In this document: positions 16,987-25,390 of the stretch, one piece after another | How positions within the stretch are numbered: position 1 is the first letter of the stretch | How the letters are laid out: every line of letters starts with the position of its first letter | Assembly: GCF_026339995.1 (NCBI RefSeq) | Contig: NZ_JAPEPT010000001.1 | Span: forward strand, 1,252,501-1,316,500 | Direction of reading: 5' to 3' | Length of the DNA stretch: 64,000 bases | Source of the DNA: Streptomyces sp. NBC_01481 | Lineage (GTDB): Bacteria > Actinomycetota > Actinomycetes > Streptomycetales > Streptomycetaceae | The notes under the pieces: generated by a model | Seen by the model: the letters and a program-made list of their open reading frames with translations, nothing else | Told to the model about the DNA's origin: nothing | Databases searched by the model: none | Made by a program: the position numbers and the translations under genes

Positions 16987-17826
16987 TCACATGCCCCTCC
17001 TCGGGACGACAAGAGGCGCACCGGTCCGCGGATGCGGCATCACTTCGACCGGCTGCCGGTAGACCCGGCTGAGCATCTCGTCGTCCAGAACCGCCGCGGG
17101 GGGACCCTCGGCCGCGATCCGTCCGGCGTGCAGCACGGCGACCCGGTGCGCGTACGCGGCGGCCAGCCCGAGATCGTGCAGCACGACGACGACGGCGTCC
17201 CCGGCCGCGGCGCGCTCCCGGCAGACGCGGAGCACCAGCTCCTGGTGGCGCAGATCGAGCGCGGCGGTCGGCTCGTCGAGCAGCAACAGGGGTGCCCGCT
17301 GGGCGAGTACGCGGGCGAGAGCCACGCGGGCGCGTTCGCCGCCGGACAGCGCGGAGAAGGGCCGCGCCGCGAAGCCCGCCACTTCGGTGGCGGCCATCGC
17401 CTCGGCGACGGCCGCGTCGTCCTGCTCCTCCAGGACGGTTCCGGCCCAGGGCGCGCGGCCCATCCGTACGACGTCCTCCACCGGGAAGGGGAACGACAGG
17501 GTGGCCGACTGGGGCAACACTGCGCGGCGCAGGGCGAGTTCGGGCGCCGACAGCTCGGCGGCCGGGCGGCCCGCGATCCGCAGCTCGCCCCGCGCCGCGG
17601 GCAGATCCGCGGCGAGGGCGGCGAGCATCGTCGACTTCCCTGCGCCGTTGGGCCCTACCAGCGCGAGCACCTCGCCGGGGTGGGCGGCGAGATCGACACC
17701 GCCGAGCACCTCGCGCTGCCCGAGCCGCACATGGAGGCCGCGCGCCTCGACGAGCGGGCTGCCCGGGGTGGGGGGAGCGGGCAGTTCGCGCCCGTGTGCG
17801 GCGAAGAGACGCTTCAGGGCCCTCAT
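16987..17826 (-). CDS. haem/iron-siderophore ABC transporter ATPase
   Basis: A 279-residue ABC ATPase of the FepC/HmuV group. Walker A GPNGAGKST, Q-loop VLPQSAT, signature LSGGERARVALAR, Walker B LLLLDEPTAALD and the switch His (VVLHDLG) are all intact. Its ATG overlaps the permease stop (ATGA), with AAGGGGG 6 bp upstream, so the importer is made as a coupled unit of binding protein, permease and ATPase. Proximity to haem oxygenase favours haem as substrate, though a siderophore is possible. Confidence 0.92.
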   Translation of the reverse strand: MRALKRLFAAHGRELPAPPTPGSPLVEARGLHVRLGQREVLGGVDLAAHPGEVLALVGPNGAGKSTMLAALAADLPAARGELRIAGRPAAELSAPELALRRAVLPQSATLSFPFPVEDVVRMGRAPWAGTVLEEQDDAAVAEAMAATEVAGFAARPFSALSGGERARVALARVLAQRAPLLLLDEPTAALDLRHQELVLRVCRERAAAGDAVVVVLHDLGLAAAYAHRVAVLHAGRIAAEGPPAAVLDDEMLSRVYRQPVEVMPHPRTGAPLVVPRRGM

Positions 17827-19244
17827 GCCCAACCCCCTTGCTTACGACGGGTCCTGCGCAGCAGCAGGAAGAAGAACGGGCTGCCGAACAGCGCGGTGAG
17901 CACCCCGAGCGGAAGCTCCGCGGGCTCGGCGACGGTCCGCGCGGCGAGGTCGCCCGCGACCAGCATCAGCGCACCGCCGAGCGCGCTGCCCGGAATGAGA
18001 TAACGGTGACCGGAGCCGTGCGCCATCCGCAGCAGATGCGGCACGAGCAGGCCGACGAAGGTGATGATCCCCGCCACGGCGACGGCGGCGGCGGTGAGCA
18101 GCGCGACGACGAGCACGAGGGCGATACGGAGCCGCTCGACATCGACACCCAGGTGCCGGGCGGGCCGTTCGCCGAGGGCGAGCAGGTCCAGTTTGCGTGC
18201 GTAGAACGGCGCGACGGCGAGCCCGGCGACCGCGCACGGCAGTACGGCGAGCACCCTCGGCCAGGTCGACTGCGAGAGCGAGCCGAGCTGCCAGAAGGTG
18301 ATCTGGGTGATCTGGGCGTTGTCCGCGAAGAAGATGAAGAGCCCGATCAGGGCGCCAGCGAAGGCGTTCACGGCGATGCCGGTGAGGATGAGCGTGACGA
18401 CCTCGGTCTTGCCGCCCGAACGGGACAGGGAGTACACGACGAGGACGGTGACCAGCCCGGCGACGAACGCGCAGGCGGTGACGGTCCAGTTCCCGAGAAA
18501 ACTCAGCCCGAGCGCAACGGCCCCGACGGCGCCGACGGCCGCGCCGGAGGCGATCCCGATGATGGCGGGCTCGGCGAGGGGATTACCGAAGACGCCCTGC
18601 ATCAGGGCCCCGGCACACCCGAGGGAGGCCCCGACGAGCAGCGCGAGCACGACACGCGGCAGCCGGACATTCCACAGGACGCTCTCGCCGACACGATCGA
18701 GGGCATGCCCGCCGAGCCCGACGCGGTGCTGGAGGGAGGAGACGACATCGCTGAGGGGGATGTCGTAGGCGCCGAGCCCGGCGGAGAGAAGGGAGAGGAC
18801 GAGGAGGGAGAGTACGAGGGACCCGGTGAGGAGGTATGTCCTCCGCGGGACGGGCTGAATGTCAGCCTCGCCGGCGGAAACTTCAGCCCCGCGGGGGGAA
18901 CAATCAGCCCCGCCGGCGTTTGAGGCGCGGGGGTCCGGGGGCGGAGCCCCCGGTTCGGGGAGGGGCGGGGTGGGGAACAGGCCCGCCGCAGGCGCCGACG
19001 CCGACGCGGCGTCGGCCCCGTCCTGGGAAGTCCCGTTCACCACAGGCGGATTGGGCCCCGGGCTACCCGGTGACGCACAGCCTGGCGCGGGCGCGCCCGC
19101 CTGAGCCGCCGCCACACTGGTACGCGAAGTACCGTTCGGCGCGGGCGCATTGGGCTCCGGGTTACCCGGCGCGGCGGGAGCGCCCGGCTCGGAGGCCGGA
19201 GGCCCAGGCACCGCCCGGGCCTCCTCCGCAGACGTCGACGACAT
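17823..19244 (-). CDS. FecCD-family haem/iron ABC permease with repeat-derived N-terminal extension
   Basis: A 473-residue permease. Residues from about 135 on form a normal FecCD protein with about ten helices and the family signatures LWNVRLPRVVLALLVGASLG and GIITFVGLLVPHLLR. The first 130 residues are a Pro/Ala/Gly-rich, probably disordered cytoplasmic extension, and part of it (about residues 85-130) is a translated intergenic palindromic repeat. The start is fixed by tight coupling: the binding-protein stop is only 2 bp before this ATG (TGAGGATG). The core should move haem or ferric siderophore across the membrane. Confidence 0.88.
   Translation of the reverse strand: MSSTSAEEARAVPGPPASEPGAPAAPGNPEPNAPAPNGTSRTSVAAAQAGAPAPGCASPGSPGPNPPVVNGTSQDGADAASASAPAAGLFPTPPLPEPGAPPPDPRASNAGGADCSPRGAEVSAGEADIQPVPRRTYLLTGSLVLSLLVLSLLSAGLGAYDIPLSDVVSSLQHRVGLGGHALDRVGESVLWNVRLPRVVLALLVGASLGCAGALMQGVFGNPLAEPAIIGIASGAAVGAVGAVALGLSFLGNWTVTACAFVAGLVTVLVVYSLSRSGGKTEVVTLILTGIAVNAFAGALIGLFIFFADNAQITQITFWQLGSLSQSTWPRVLAVLPCAVAGLAVAPFYARKLDLLALGERPARHLGVDVERLRIALVLVVALLTAAAVAVAGIITFVGLLVPHLLRMAHGSGHRYLIPGSALGGALMLVAGDLAARTVAEPAELPLGVLTALFGSPFFFLLLRRTRRKQGGWA
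18850..18990. repeat. CCTCAAACGCCGG-type palindromic repeat inside a coding region
   Basis: This contains GCCGGCGTTTGAGG followed by the hairpin CCGGGGGC-GGA-GCCCCCGG and a GGGGAACAGGCCCGCCG tail. The same series of blocks occurs between genes at 23.2, 38.0 and 46.2 kb. Here alone it lies within a gene and is read in frame without stops by the FecCD permease. Confidence 0.75.
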
Positions 19245-19246
19245 CC

Positions 19247-20269
19247 TCAGCTTCCGTTCGCGTAAAGCTGGTCGACCAGCGTCCGAAGCACCTGATCCGT
19301 CCGCGGCCCGTAGTTCAGGATCACCCCGTCGTCGACCGAGACGACCCTGCGGTCCATGCCCGCCGGCGTCTGCGCCACGCCCGGAATCTTGAGCAGCCCG
19401 TCCACGCCGCCCACCGACTCCAGCCCGTCCGTCATCACCAGAAGCGCGTCGGGCGCGGCCTTGGCCAGCGCCTCGCTGGTGATCGGCGTGAAGTCCTTCG
19501 TCAGGCCGGACTCCTTGCCCGCGTCCACCGCGCCCGCCGCCTCCAGCAGCGACGTCGCTCCCGATTCGGCGCCGCCGATCAGGTAGACCGACGCCGAGCC
19601 GCGGAGGTACAGGAACGCGACCCGCGGCTTCTTGCCTTCCTTCGGCTGCGGAATCTTCTTCTGGGCCGCGTCGATACGGGTCTGCGTGCGCGTCTTCAGC
19701 TCGTCGCCCGCCGACTTGACGCCCAGCGCCGCCGCGACCGCGTCGATCCGCGGCCCCACGTCGGCCAGGCTCTTGCCCGGCTTGACCAGCACGACAGGGA
19801 CGCCCGCGTCGCGTATCTGGCCGATGGCCTCGGCCGGGCCGGTCAGGGTCTCGGCGAGGACGACGGTCGGCTTCAGCGAGAGCACGCTCTCCGCCGAGAC
19901 GTTGTGAGCACGTGTCACCACGGGCAGTTTCTTGGCCTGTTCGAAGGTCGTCGCGTTGTCGCGGGCGACGACCTGCTTTCCGAAGCCGAGGGTGAAGACG
20001 GTCTCGCTCAGCGCCGGTGTCAGCGGCACGATCCGCTCGGTCGATGCGACTGTGACCTTTTTCCCGTCCGCCGATGTCACGGTGACCGGCACCTGTGGCT
20101 TCGGTGCAGCGGCCAGTGGCTCGACCCGGTCGGGCGCGGCGGCGGCCCGGGCCCCGGCCGGCTTCCCCTTCGTGGCCGGTCCGGCGTCGTCCGTACTGCC
20201 GCATCCACCGGCCGTCAGGGCGAGAGCGAGCACGGCAATCACCGCACCCGCAAGGCGAGTTGTGCGCAC
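19247..20269 (-). CDS. haem/siderophore-binding lipoprotein (FecB/HmuT-like)
   Basis: A 340-residue substrate-binding lipoprotein of the BtuF/FecB class (two-lobe helical-backbone fold). The signal ends in the lipobox LTAGGC. Typical motifs are RIVPLTPALSETVFTLGFGKQVVARD and the later APDALLVMTDGLES. It captures haem or ferric siderophore outside the cell for the FecCD/ATPase pair. GTG 20269 is chosen because GAGGAAGG lies 7 bp upstream and the signal peptide starts directly; an 18-residue longer frame has no good site. The iron box at 20390-20408 lies 120 bp upstream. Confidence 0.9.
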   Translation of the reverse strand: MRTTRLAGAVIAVLALALTAGGCGSTDDAGPATKGKPAGARAAAAPDRVEPLAAAPKPQVPVTVTSADGKKVTVASTERIVPLTPALSETVFTLGFGKQVVARDNATTFEQAKKLPVVTRAHNVSAESVLSLKPTVVLAETLTGPAEAIGQIRDAGVPVVLVKPGKSLADVGPRIDAVAAALGVKSAGDELKTRTQTRIDAAQKKIPQPKEGKKPRVAFLYLRGSASVYLIGGAESGATSLLEAAGAVDAGKESGLTKDFTPITSEALAKAAPDALLVMTDGLESVGGVDGLLKIPGVAQTPAGMDRRVVSVDDGVILNYGPRTDQVLRTLVDQLYANGS

Positions 20270-20389
20270 CGATGCACCTTCCTCTTGTTCGTTGTCTAAC
20301 AGCGGTCGGCCGCAGTCTGCCATGGGGTGCCGTGCTGTCCAGTGGGACTTCGCGTGAAGGGGGGCCTTTCGGCCCGAGTCATCGTCAGT

Positions 20390-20408
20390 TTAGGTTAGCC
20401 TTACCTGA
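20390..20408. promoter_or_regulatory. strong DmdR/IdeR iron box in divergent promoter
   Basis: TTAGGTTAGCCTTACCTGA matches 16 of 19 positions of the DtxR-family iron-box consensus. It lies between the divergent binding-protein and PhzF-like genes, so iron may control both. It is the best-conserved box in the window apart from the perfect palindrome at 21891. Confidence 0.8.
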
Positions 20409-20483
20409 TTAACCAGGCTCGTGGATCGCCGCGTTCGCGCAATCCGCCGTCACTGGCTTGAAGTGACTTGCTTCAATGTCGGG

Positions 20484-21155
20484 GTGAACCAACGCGACGT
20501 GCTCGACGTACTTCAGGTCTTCTGCGGCGCCGACGGCCGCCACGGCAACACCCTCGGTGTCGTCCGCGACCCCCGCGCCTTTCCCGACCGGGCGTCACGG
20601 CAGGCCCTCGCCGCCGAGCTGGGCTTCAGTGAGACCGTGTTCGTCGACGACCCCGAGCGCGGTGTCGTCGACATCTACACCCCCGGCCTCCGGCTCGCCT
20701 TCGCCGGGCATCCCCTCGTCGGCGCCGCCTGGCTGCTCGATCTGGAGGTGGTGAACCCTCCCGCGGGCGAGGTGTGGGTCAGCCAGGACGGGGAGTTCAC
20801 CTGGATCACGGCGCGCGCCGAGTGGGCGCCGCCGCGCACGCTCCGGCAGTACGGCTCGGCCGCCGAGGTCGAGGCGCTGGAGGTGCCGCCGGCGGGCGAG
20901 TGGGTCTACGCGTGGGCGTGGGAGGACGAGGCCGCCGGCCGGGTCCGGGCGCGGGCCTTTCCCGGGCGGGGTGACGGTATCGACGAGGACGAGGCGACCG
21001 GGGCCGCCGCGCTGTTGCTCACCGACCGGCTGGGGCGGGCGCTGAACATTACGCAGGGCCGGGGTTCGCAGATCCTCACCGCCCCCGGCCCCGACGGCAC
21101 GATCGAGATCGGTGGCCGCGTACGCCTCGCGGCCCCCGTTCCGGCTATGCGCTGA
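20484..21155 (+). CDS. PhzF-family epimerase/isomerase-like protein
   Basis: A 223-residue protein of the PhzF (DAP-epimerase fold) family. Features are RHGNTLGVVRD, the catalytic-Glu region ELGFSETVFVDD, FAGHPLVGAAWLL, and the second-lobe EDEATGAAALLLTDRLGR and GRGSQILTAPG. It is shorter than the usual 260-300 residues, mainly because the first lobe is compact. Substrate is unknown. GTG 20484 is preferred as it opens directly into the first strand, but the ribosome site is poor and an upstream start (20421) is open. It shares an iron-box promoter region with the haem importer and is convergent with haem oxygenase, overlapping it by 11 bp. Confidence 0.75.
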   Translation: MNQRDVLDVLQVFCGADGRHGNTLGVVRDPRAFPDRASRQALAAELGFSETVFVDDPERGVVDIYTPGLRLAFAGHPLVGAAWLLDLEVVNPPAGEVWVSQDGEFTWITARAEWAPPRTLRQYGSAAEVEALEVPPAGEWVYAWAWEDEAAGRVRARAFPGRGDGIDEDEATGAAALLLTDRLGRALNITQGRGSQILTAPGPDGTIEIGGRVRLAAPVPAMR

Positions 21156-21813
21156 GCGGGAACTCCGCTCCGAGCTCACGGAACACCGCGCCGTTGTAGT
21201 CGAACGCCCGCTTGCACTCGTCGACGATCCGCTGTTTCTCCAGGTCGTCCGCGTTCACCGCGTCCAGCAGCTCGCGGTAACCCCGCTTGAACGCCGCCGG
21301 GTTGGGGATCTGCTCGAAGACGTAGAACCGCACCCCGTCGCCCTTGCGGGTGAAGCCCCAGGTCTTCTCCGCCTTGTCGCGGATGATCTGGCCGCCGGAG
21401 AGATCGCCGAGGTAGCGGGTGTAGTGGTGCGCGACATAGCCCGCGGGCCAGTCGCGCGCACACTGCGAGACCTGCTCGGCGTACGCCACGGTCGCGGGCA
21501 GCGGCGCGAGCTCCTCGCGCCAGTCCGCGCCCCTCAGATGCGCCAGATCGCGCTCCAGCTCGGCCGTGCGCATCAGCTCCGGCCGGATGAAGGGCCCCGC
21601 GACCGGGTCGTCCCTGAGTGACTCGGCGCCGTCCTCCAGCGCCCGGTACACGAACCACAGCTGCTCGGTGTAGCGCGCGTAGGCTTCCACGCCCAGCCGG
21701 CCGCCGAGCAGGTCGCTCATGAAGGTCGAGGTCTCCGCCTCGGTGTGCTGCTCGTGCGAGGCGACACGGATGACCGTCGAGAAGGGCGTACCGGACGTGG
21801 TGGTGGCGTCCAA
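21145..21813 (-). CDS. hmuO: haem oxygenase (biliverdin-producing)
   Basis: A 222-residue haem oxygenase that opens haem to biliverdin, CO and Fe(II) in the cytosol. The proximal ligand region STVIRVASHEQHTEAETSTF and the distal-helix motif YLGDLSGGQIIRD are intact, and the length matches HmuO. The start is a TTG with GGAGG 7 bp upstream, matching where the family begins; an ATG 21 codons earlier would add an unrelated Ala-rich leader. With the adjacent ABC importer it makes a haem-iron acquisition unit. An 18-bp perfect iron box lies 78 bp upstream. Confidence 0.92.
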   Translation of the reverse strand: MDATTTSGTPFSTVIRVASHEQHTEAETSTFMSDLLGGRLGVEAYARYTEQLWFVYRALEDGAESLRDDPVAGPFIRPELMRTAELERDLAHLRGADWREELAPLPATVAYAEQVSQCARDWPAGYVAHHYTRYLGDLSGGQIIRDKAEKTWGFTRKGDGVRFYVFEQIPNPAAFKRGYRELLDAVNADDLEKQRIVDECKRAFDYNGAVFRELGAEFPLSA

Positions 21814-21890
21814 GGCGGGCCTCCAGGGGCCGATGGTGACGGGAAAGGAAGCGATGGCGGCACTGGCGCTTGCCACGACCGAGTCTCCCT

Positions 21891-21908
21891 ACTTAGGCTT
21901 ACCTAAGT
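21891..21908. promoter_or_regulatory. perfectly symmetric iron box upstream of haem oxygenase
   Basis: ACTTAGG and CCTAAGT arms around CTTA form an 18-bp palindrome that fits the DtxR/DmdR1 box core (TTAGG...CCTAA). Its placement 78 bp before the haem oxygenase start suggests repression by iron. Confidence 0.75.
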
Positions 21909-21957
21909 CAATGTGTTCCCGACGTCCTGTCGGTAAAAACCCTACCCCTCGAAGCGA

Positions 21958-22815
21958 TCACGGCAACGTGAGAATTTCGGCCCCGTTTTCGGTTACCACG
22001 AGCGTGTGCTCGAACTGCGCCGTCCGCTTCCGGTCCTTGGTGACCACGGTCCAGCCGTCGTCCCACATGTCGTACTCGTGTGTGCCCAGCGTGAGCATCG
22101 GCTCGATGGTGAAGGTCATGCCCGGCTGGATGAGGGTGGTCGCGTGCGCCGCGTCGTAGTGCGGGATGATCAGCCCCGAGTGGAACGACGAGTTGATCCC
22201 GTGCCCGGTGAAGTCGCGGACCACGCCGTAACCGAAGCGCTTGGCGTACGACTCGATGACCCGCCCGATGACATTGACCTGGCGGCCCGGCTTGACCGCC
22301 TTGATGGCGCGGTTGAGGGACTCCCGGGTCCGCTCGACGAGCAGGCGCGACTCCTCGTCGACGTCGCCGCAGAGGTAGGTGGCGTTGTTGTCGCCGTGCA
22401 CGCCGTTGATGTACGCGGTGACGTCGAGGTTCACGATGTCGCCGTCGCGCAGGACGGTCGAGTCCGGAATCCCGTGGCAGATGACCTCGTTGATCGAGGA
22501 GCACAGGGACTTGGGGAAGCCGCGGTAGCCGAGCGTGGAGGGGTACGCGCCGTGGTCGCACATGAACTCGTGCGCGACCCGGTCCAGTTCGTCCGTGGTC
22601 ACGCCGGGCGAGATGTGCTTGGCGGCCTCCTCCATCGCCTGAGCGGCGATACGACCGGCGATGCGCATGCGCTCGACGGTGTCGGAGTCCTGGACCTCCG
22701 GCCCGGTGTACGGCGTCGGGGCAGGCTTCCCGACGTACTCGGGGCGCCGGATGTTTCCGGGGACGGATCGGATGGGAGAGAGCTCCCCTGGTACGAGCAG
22801 CGACTGGCCAGACAT
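21958..22815 (-). CDS. map: type I methionine aminopeptidase
   Basis: A 285-residue M24A metallopeptidase that removes initiator methionine from nascent proteins. The dinuclear metal ligands are visible in order: Asp in VNLDVTAY, Asp in VHGDNNAT, His in [11 protein letters not shown], Glu in FTIEPMLTL and Glu in QFEHTLVV. A 40-residue N-terminal extension ([15 protein letters not shown]...) with Pro-rich sequence precedes the catalytic fold, as in the longer actinobacterial MetAP. There is no signal peptide. Confidence 0.95.
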   Translation of the reverse strand: MSGQSLLVPGELSPIRSVPGNIRRPEYVGKPAPTPYTGPEVQDSDTVERMRIAGRIAAQAMEEAAKHISPGVTTDELDRVAHEFMCDHGAYPSTLGYRGFPKSLCSSINEVICHGIPDSTVLRDGDIVNLDVTAYINGVHGDNNATYLCGDVDEESRLLVERTRESLNRAIKAVKPGRQVNVIGRVIESYAKRFGYGVVRDFTGHGINSSFHSGLIIPHYDAAHATTLIQPGMTFTIEPMLTLGTHEYDMWDDGWTVVTKDRKRTAQFEHTLVVTENGAEILTLP

Positions 22816-22831
22816 GCCGCGAGTCTAACGA

Positions 22832-22866
22832 GGGGGTCCCTCCCGTGCCCGAAGGGCTACGGGGGA
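22832..22866. repeat. short G5-run hairpin repeat
   Basis: GGGGGTCCCTCCCGTGCCCGAAGGGCTACGGGGGA-type element between divergent genes. It belongs to the same family as the copies at 27185, 35803, 38080, 46142, 46267 and 56146. The inner part (CCCGTGCCCGAAGGGCTACGGG) is nearly identical to the copy at 56146. Confidence 0.65.
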
Positions 22867-22905
22867 AGGCGTGGGGCAGCATGGCGGGAGAGGAAGGAGC
22901 CCACG

Positions 22906-23142
22906 ATGGCCCTGTTCAAGAAGCGCACGGTCGGAAAACCGGGCGAGTGGTACTACTGCCTGGAGCACAAGAAGGTCGAAGAGGGCCCGGAGTGCCCCGC
23001 GAAGGACCGCTTCGGCCCGTACGCGACGCGCGGGGAGGCGGAGCAGGCGATGGAGACGGCGCGGGAGCGGAATCTGGAGTGGGAGACGGATCCGCGGTGG
23101 CACGACGGGTCTGCGACGGCGGGGGACGACGACTCGGCGTGA
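22906..23142 (+). CDS. conserved small actinobacterial protein
   Basis: A 78-residue soluble protein: basic start ALFKKRTVGKPGEWYYCLEHKK, then CPAKDRFGPYATRGEAEQAM and a WETDPRWHDG end. I recall near-identical proteins throughout Streptomyces, annotated as hypothetical or SPOR-like. The central DRFGPYATRGEAEQAM does resemble the FGPYxxxxxAxxxxxxL pattern of SPOR domains, but the domain is too short to bind peptidoglycan convincingly. The ATG has AAGGAG 6 bp upstream. Function is unknown. Confidence 0.85.
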   Translation: MALFKKRTVGKPGEWYYCLEHKKVEEGPECPAKDRFGPYATRGEAEQAMETARERNLEWETDPRWHDGSATAGDDDSA

Positions 23143-23247
23143 CGGTACGGGTGCGGGTGCCGCTGCGCGGGGCTTGTTCCCCTACCCGCCCCTTCCCGAA
23201 CTGGGGGCAGACCCCCAGACCCCCGTATGCGACCTTCGGCCGCATGT

Positions 23248-23337
23248 CCTCAAACGCCGGACGGGCTGAAATTTCCGCCGGTCGGCCTGAAGAATCAGGC
23301 CGACCGGCGGAAATTTCAGCCTCGCCGGCGATTGAGG
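23248..23337. terminator. large bidirectional hairpin between convergent genes
   Basis: A perfect 27-bp stem (23264-23290 with 23295-23321, loop AGAA; arm begins GGCTGAAATTTCCGCCGG) is extended by outer arms CCTCAAACGCCGG and CCGGCGATTGAGG. It lies between the small conserved gene and the convergent MFS gene, so it probably terminates transcription from both sides. It is a member of the CCTCAAACGCCGG repeat family. Confidence 0.75.
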
Positions 23338-23366
23338 CGCGGGGGTCCGGGGGCAGCGCCCCCGGG

Positions 23367-24647
23367 TCAGACCCGCGCCGAGTCCTCCCGCTGCGCACGC
23401 CTGCGCCCCGCGTCCTCGTCCGTGTCCGCGTCGTACCTCAGCAGCCCCGGCAGGGCTCCCGCCAGCAGCCCCACCGAGGCCACGCACGCCACGCCCCCGC
23501 TCCAGATCGCCGCGCGCGTCCCCGTCCAGCCCGCCATCGTGCCCGCGCGGACCTGGCCCAGTTGGGGGCCGACGCTGTACGAGAGCACCTCTATGCCCGC
23601 CAGCCGGCCGCGCAGCTCCTCCGGGATCGTCTGGTTCCAGATGGTCGAGCGGCCCAGGCCGCTCAGCATGTCGCCGGCGCCCGCGAAGGTGAGGCACAGC
23701 AGCACGAGCCAGACGTTAGAGAACCAGCCAGCCGCCGCGATCGCCAGGCCCCAGCCCGCCGCGCCGAAGACGACGAACAAGCCGTGCCGTCGTACCCGGG
23801 ACGTCCAGCCGCTGGTCAGGCTGAGCACCACCGAGCCGACCGAGCCCGCCGCGTACATCAGGCCGAGCGCCCACTGCGCGTCCAGGTCGTCCGCGAGGAA
23901 CGGGAAGATCGTGTTCGGGAAGGCGAAGAACATCGCGGCCAGGTCGATCGCGTACGTCCCGAGCAGCACCGGACGCGACCACGCATAGCGCGCCCCTTCG
24001 GCGATCCCCCGCAGCGACGGCTTGTCCGCGTCGTGCGCGGGCGGCGCCGCGGCCAGGCGCAGACAGAGCAGTACGGACGCGACGAAGCCGAGGACCGTGA
24101 TCGCGTACGCCGGTGCATGACCCGCGTACGCCACGACCAGACCCGCCAGCGCGGGACCCGCGATCGCGCCGAGCTGCCAGCGCAGGGCGTTGAGCGCGGC
24201 CGCCGCCGTCAGCTGGTCGTGGGGGACGATCCGGGCCATCAGCGAGTCCAGTGCCGGGCGTTGCAGACCGGCGAGCGCGGAGACGCCTGCCGCGACCAGG
24301 TACAGCGGCCAGAGCATCGGGTCGGGCAGCAGCGCGTTCACCAGCAGGATCACGGCCAGCAGGCCGAGGCCCGCCTCGGTTCCGAGGATCAGTTTGCGGC
24401 GGTCGGCCGCATCCGCCAGCGCCCCTCCGTACAGGCCGAAGACGACCAGCGGGACCAGCTCCACCGCGCCCATCGCACCGACCGCGAGCGGTGAGTCCGT
24501 GAGCTCCTTGATCTGCAGCGGCAGGGCGATCATCGCCATGAAGCTGCCGAAGTACGTGACAAGGCCCTGGATCCACAGCAGCCGGAAGTCGCGGGAGGAC
24601 CGCCACGGCGACAGGTCGGGCAGTACGGAGGAGAGTTTGGAGGTCAC
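23367..24647 (-). CDS. MFS transporter, EntS/MFS_3-like
   Basis: A 426-residue, 12-helix major facilitator of the enterobactin-exporter-like (TMS12, MFS_3) group. Motifs are SRDFRLLWIQGLVTYFGSFM at helix 1, the loop GGALADAADRRKLIL (motif A) and LGRSTIWNQTIPEELRGRLAGI before the last helices. Members export siderophores or drugs or have unknown substrates; iron genes are not immediately adjacent, so substrate is open. The GTG start lacks a strong ribosome site. The tail DADTDEDAGRRRAQRE is charged and cytoplasmic. Confidence 0.85.
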   Translation of the reverse strand: MTSKLSSVLPDLSPWRSSRDFRLLWIQGLVTYFGSFMAMIALPLQIKELTDSPLAVGAMGAVELVPLVVFGLYGGALADAADRRKLILGTEAGLGLLAVILLVNALLPDPMLWPLYLVAAGVSALAGLQRPALDSLMARIVPHDQLTAAAALNALRWQLGAIAGPALAGLVVAYAGHAPAYAITVLGFVASVLLCLRLAAAPPAHDADKPSLRGIAEGARYAWSRPVLLGTYAIDLAAMFFAFPNTIFPFLADDLDAQWALGLMYAAGSVGSVVLSLTSGWTSRVRRHGLFVVFGAAGWGLAIAAAGWFSNVWLVLLCLTFAGAGDMLSGLGRSTIWNQTIPEELRGRLAGIEVLSYSVGPQLGQVRAGTMAGWTGTRAAIWSGGVACVASVGLLAGALPGLLRYDADTDEDAGRRRAQREDSARV

Positions 24648-24690
24648 GAGGGGTCATCGTCCGCACCCCTCGTCGCCCCCGGCAACCGAA

Positions 24691-25296
24691 TTACCAGCGC
24701 GCGGGTGGCGGCGACGTCAGCTGGTCGGCGAGCCGCGAGAGCCGGTCCCTGAGCCGTCGCCGCCCGCGCGCCGCGGGCACCACGTTCTCGCCCGCCGCCG
24801 CACTGACCAGATGCTGCACCGTGTCGATGTCGACCTCGTCCACCCGGTCGCTCACCGCCAGCGCCTCGTGCGCCAGGCCGTGCACCTCAGCGTCCCCGCC
24901 GTCCAGCGCCAGCACCGTCGCCCCGGCCCGCCGTGCGTCGTGCACCCGTTCTAGAAGCCCCGCGTCCGGCCTGGTCGGTGCCACCACCAGCAGGGTCTCG
25001 CCGCGTCGCGCCGCCTGCAGCCTGCCGAGCCCGACGGCCAGTTGGGCGGGGTCCCCGGGCCGCACCCGGTGCCGTACGAGCGTCGGCGTCAGCTCCGGCT
25101 GTCCCGACCAGGCCGCCTCGTCCACGAGATGCGCGGCCAGATGCCACGGCTCGTACTCCTCGGTCCCGACCAGCAGCAGTCCGCCGCCCTGCGGCACGAC
25201 CGACGAGCGCAGCGTCCCGGCGAAGCGCCGGGTCGCCGCGGGCCACTCCGTACCGGCCAGGACTTCCCGCAGCAGGGCGACGCGTACAGCATCCAT
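24691..25296 (-). CDS. conserved hypothetical protein
   Basis: A 201-residue soluble protein that I know only as a Streptomyces hypothetical. The central alternating pattern (GGGLLLVGTEEYEPWHLAAHLVDEA, then ETLLVVAPTRPDAGLLERV, ATVLALDGGDAEVHGLAHEAL) resembles an alpha/beta nucleotide- or sugar-phosphate-binding (SIS-like) fold, but no signature is conclusive. The ATG 25296 is chosen because sequence further upstream is arginine-rich and overlaps the divergent F420 reductase promoter. Confidence 0.65.
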   Translation of the reverse strand: MDAVRVALLREVLAGTEWPAATRRFAGTLRSSVVPQGGGLLLVGTEEYEPWHLAAHLVDEAAWSGQPELTPTLVRHRVRPGDPAQLAVGLGRLQAARRGETLLVVAPTRPDAGLLERVHDARRAGATVLALDGGDAEVHGLAHEALAVSDRVDEVDIDTVQHLVSAAAGENVVPAARGRRRLRDRLSRLADQLTSPPPARW

Positions 25297-25390
25297 GGCC
25301 CCGCATCGTGCACGACGGCCCAACCGGGCGGGCCGGATTGCCACCGGCTCACCCGATCGGGTGCCGAGACCAGGAAGTAAGGTCGTGCGC

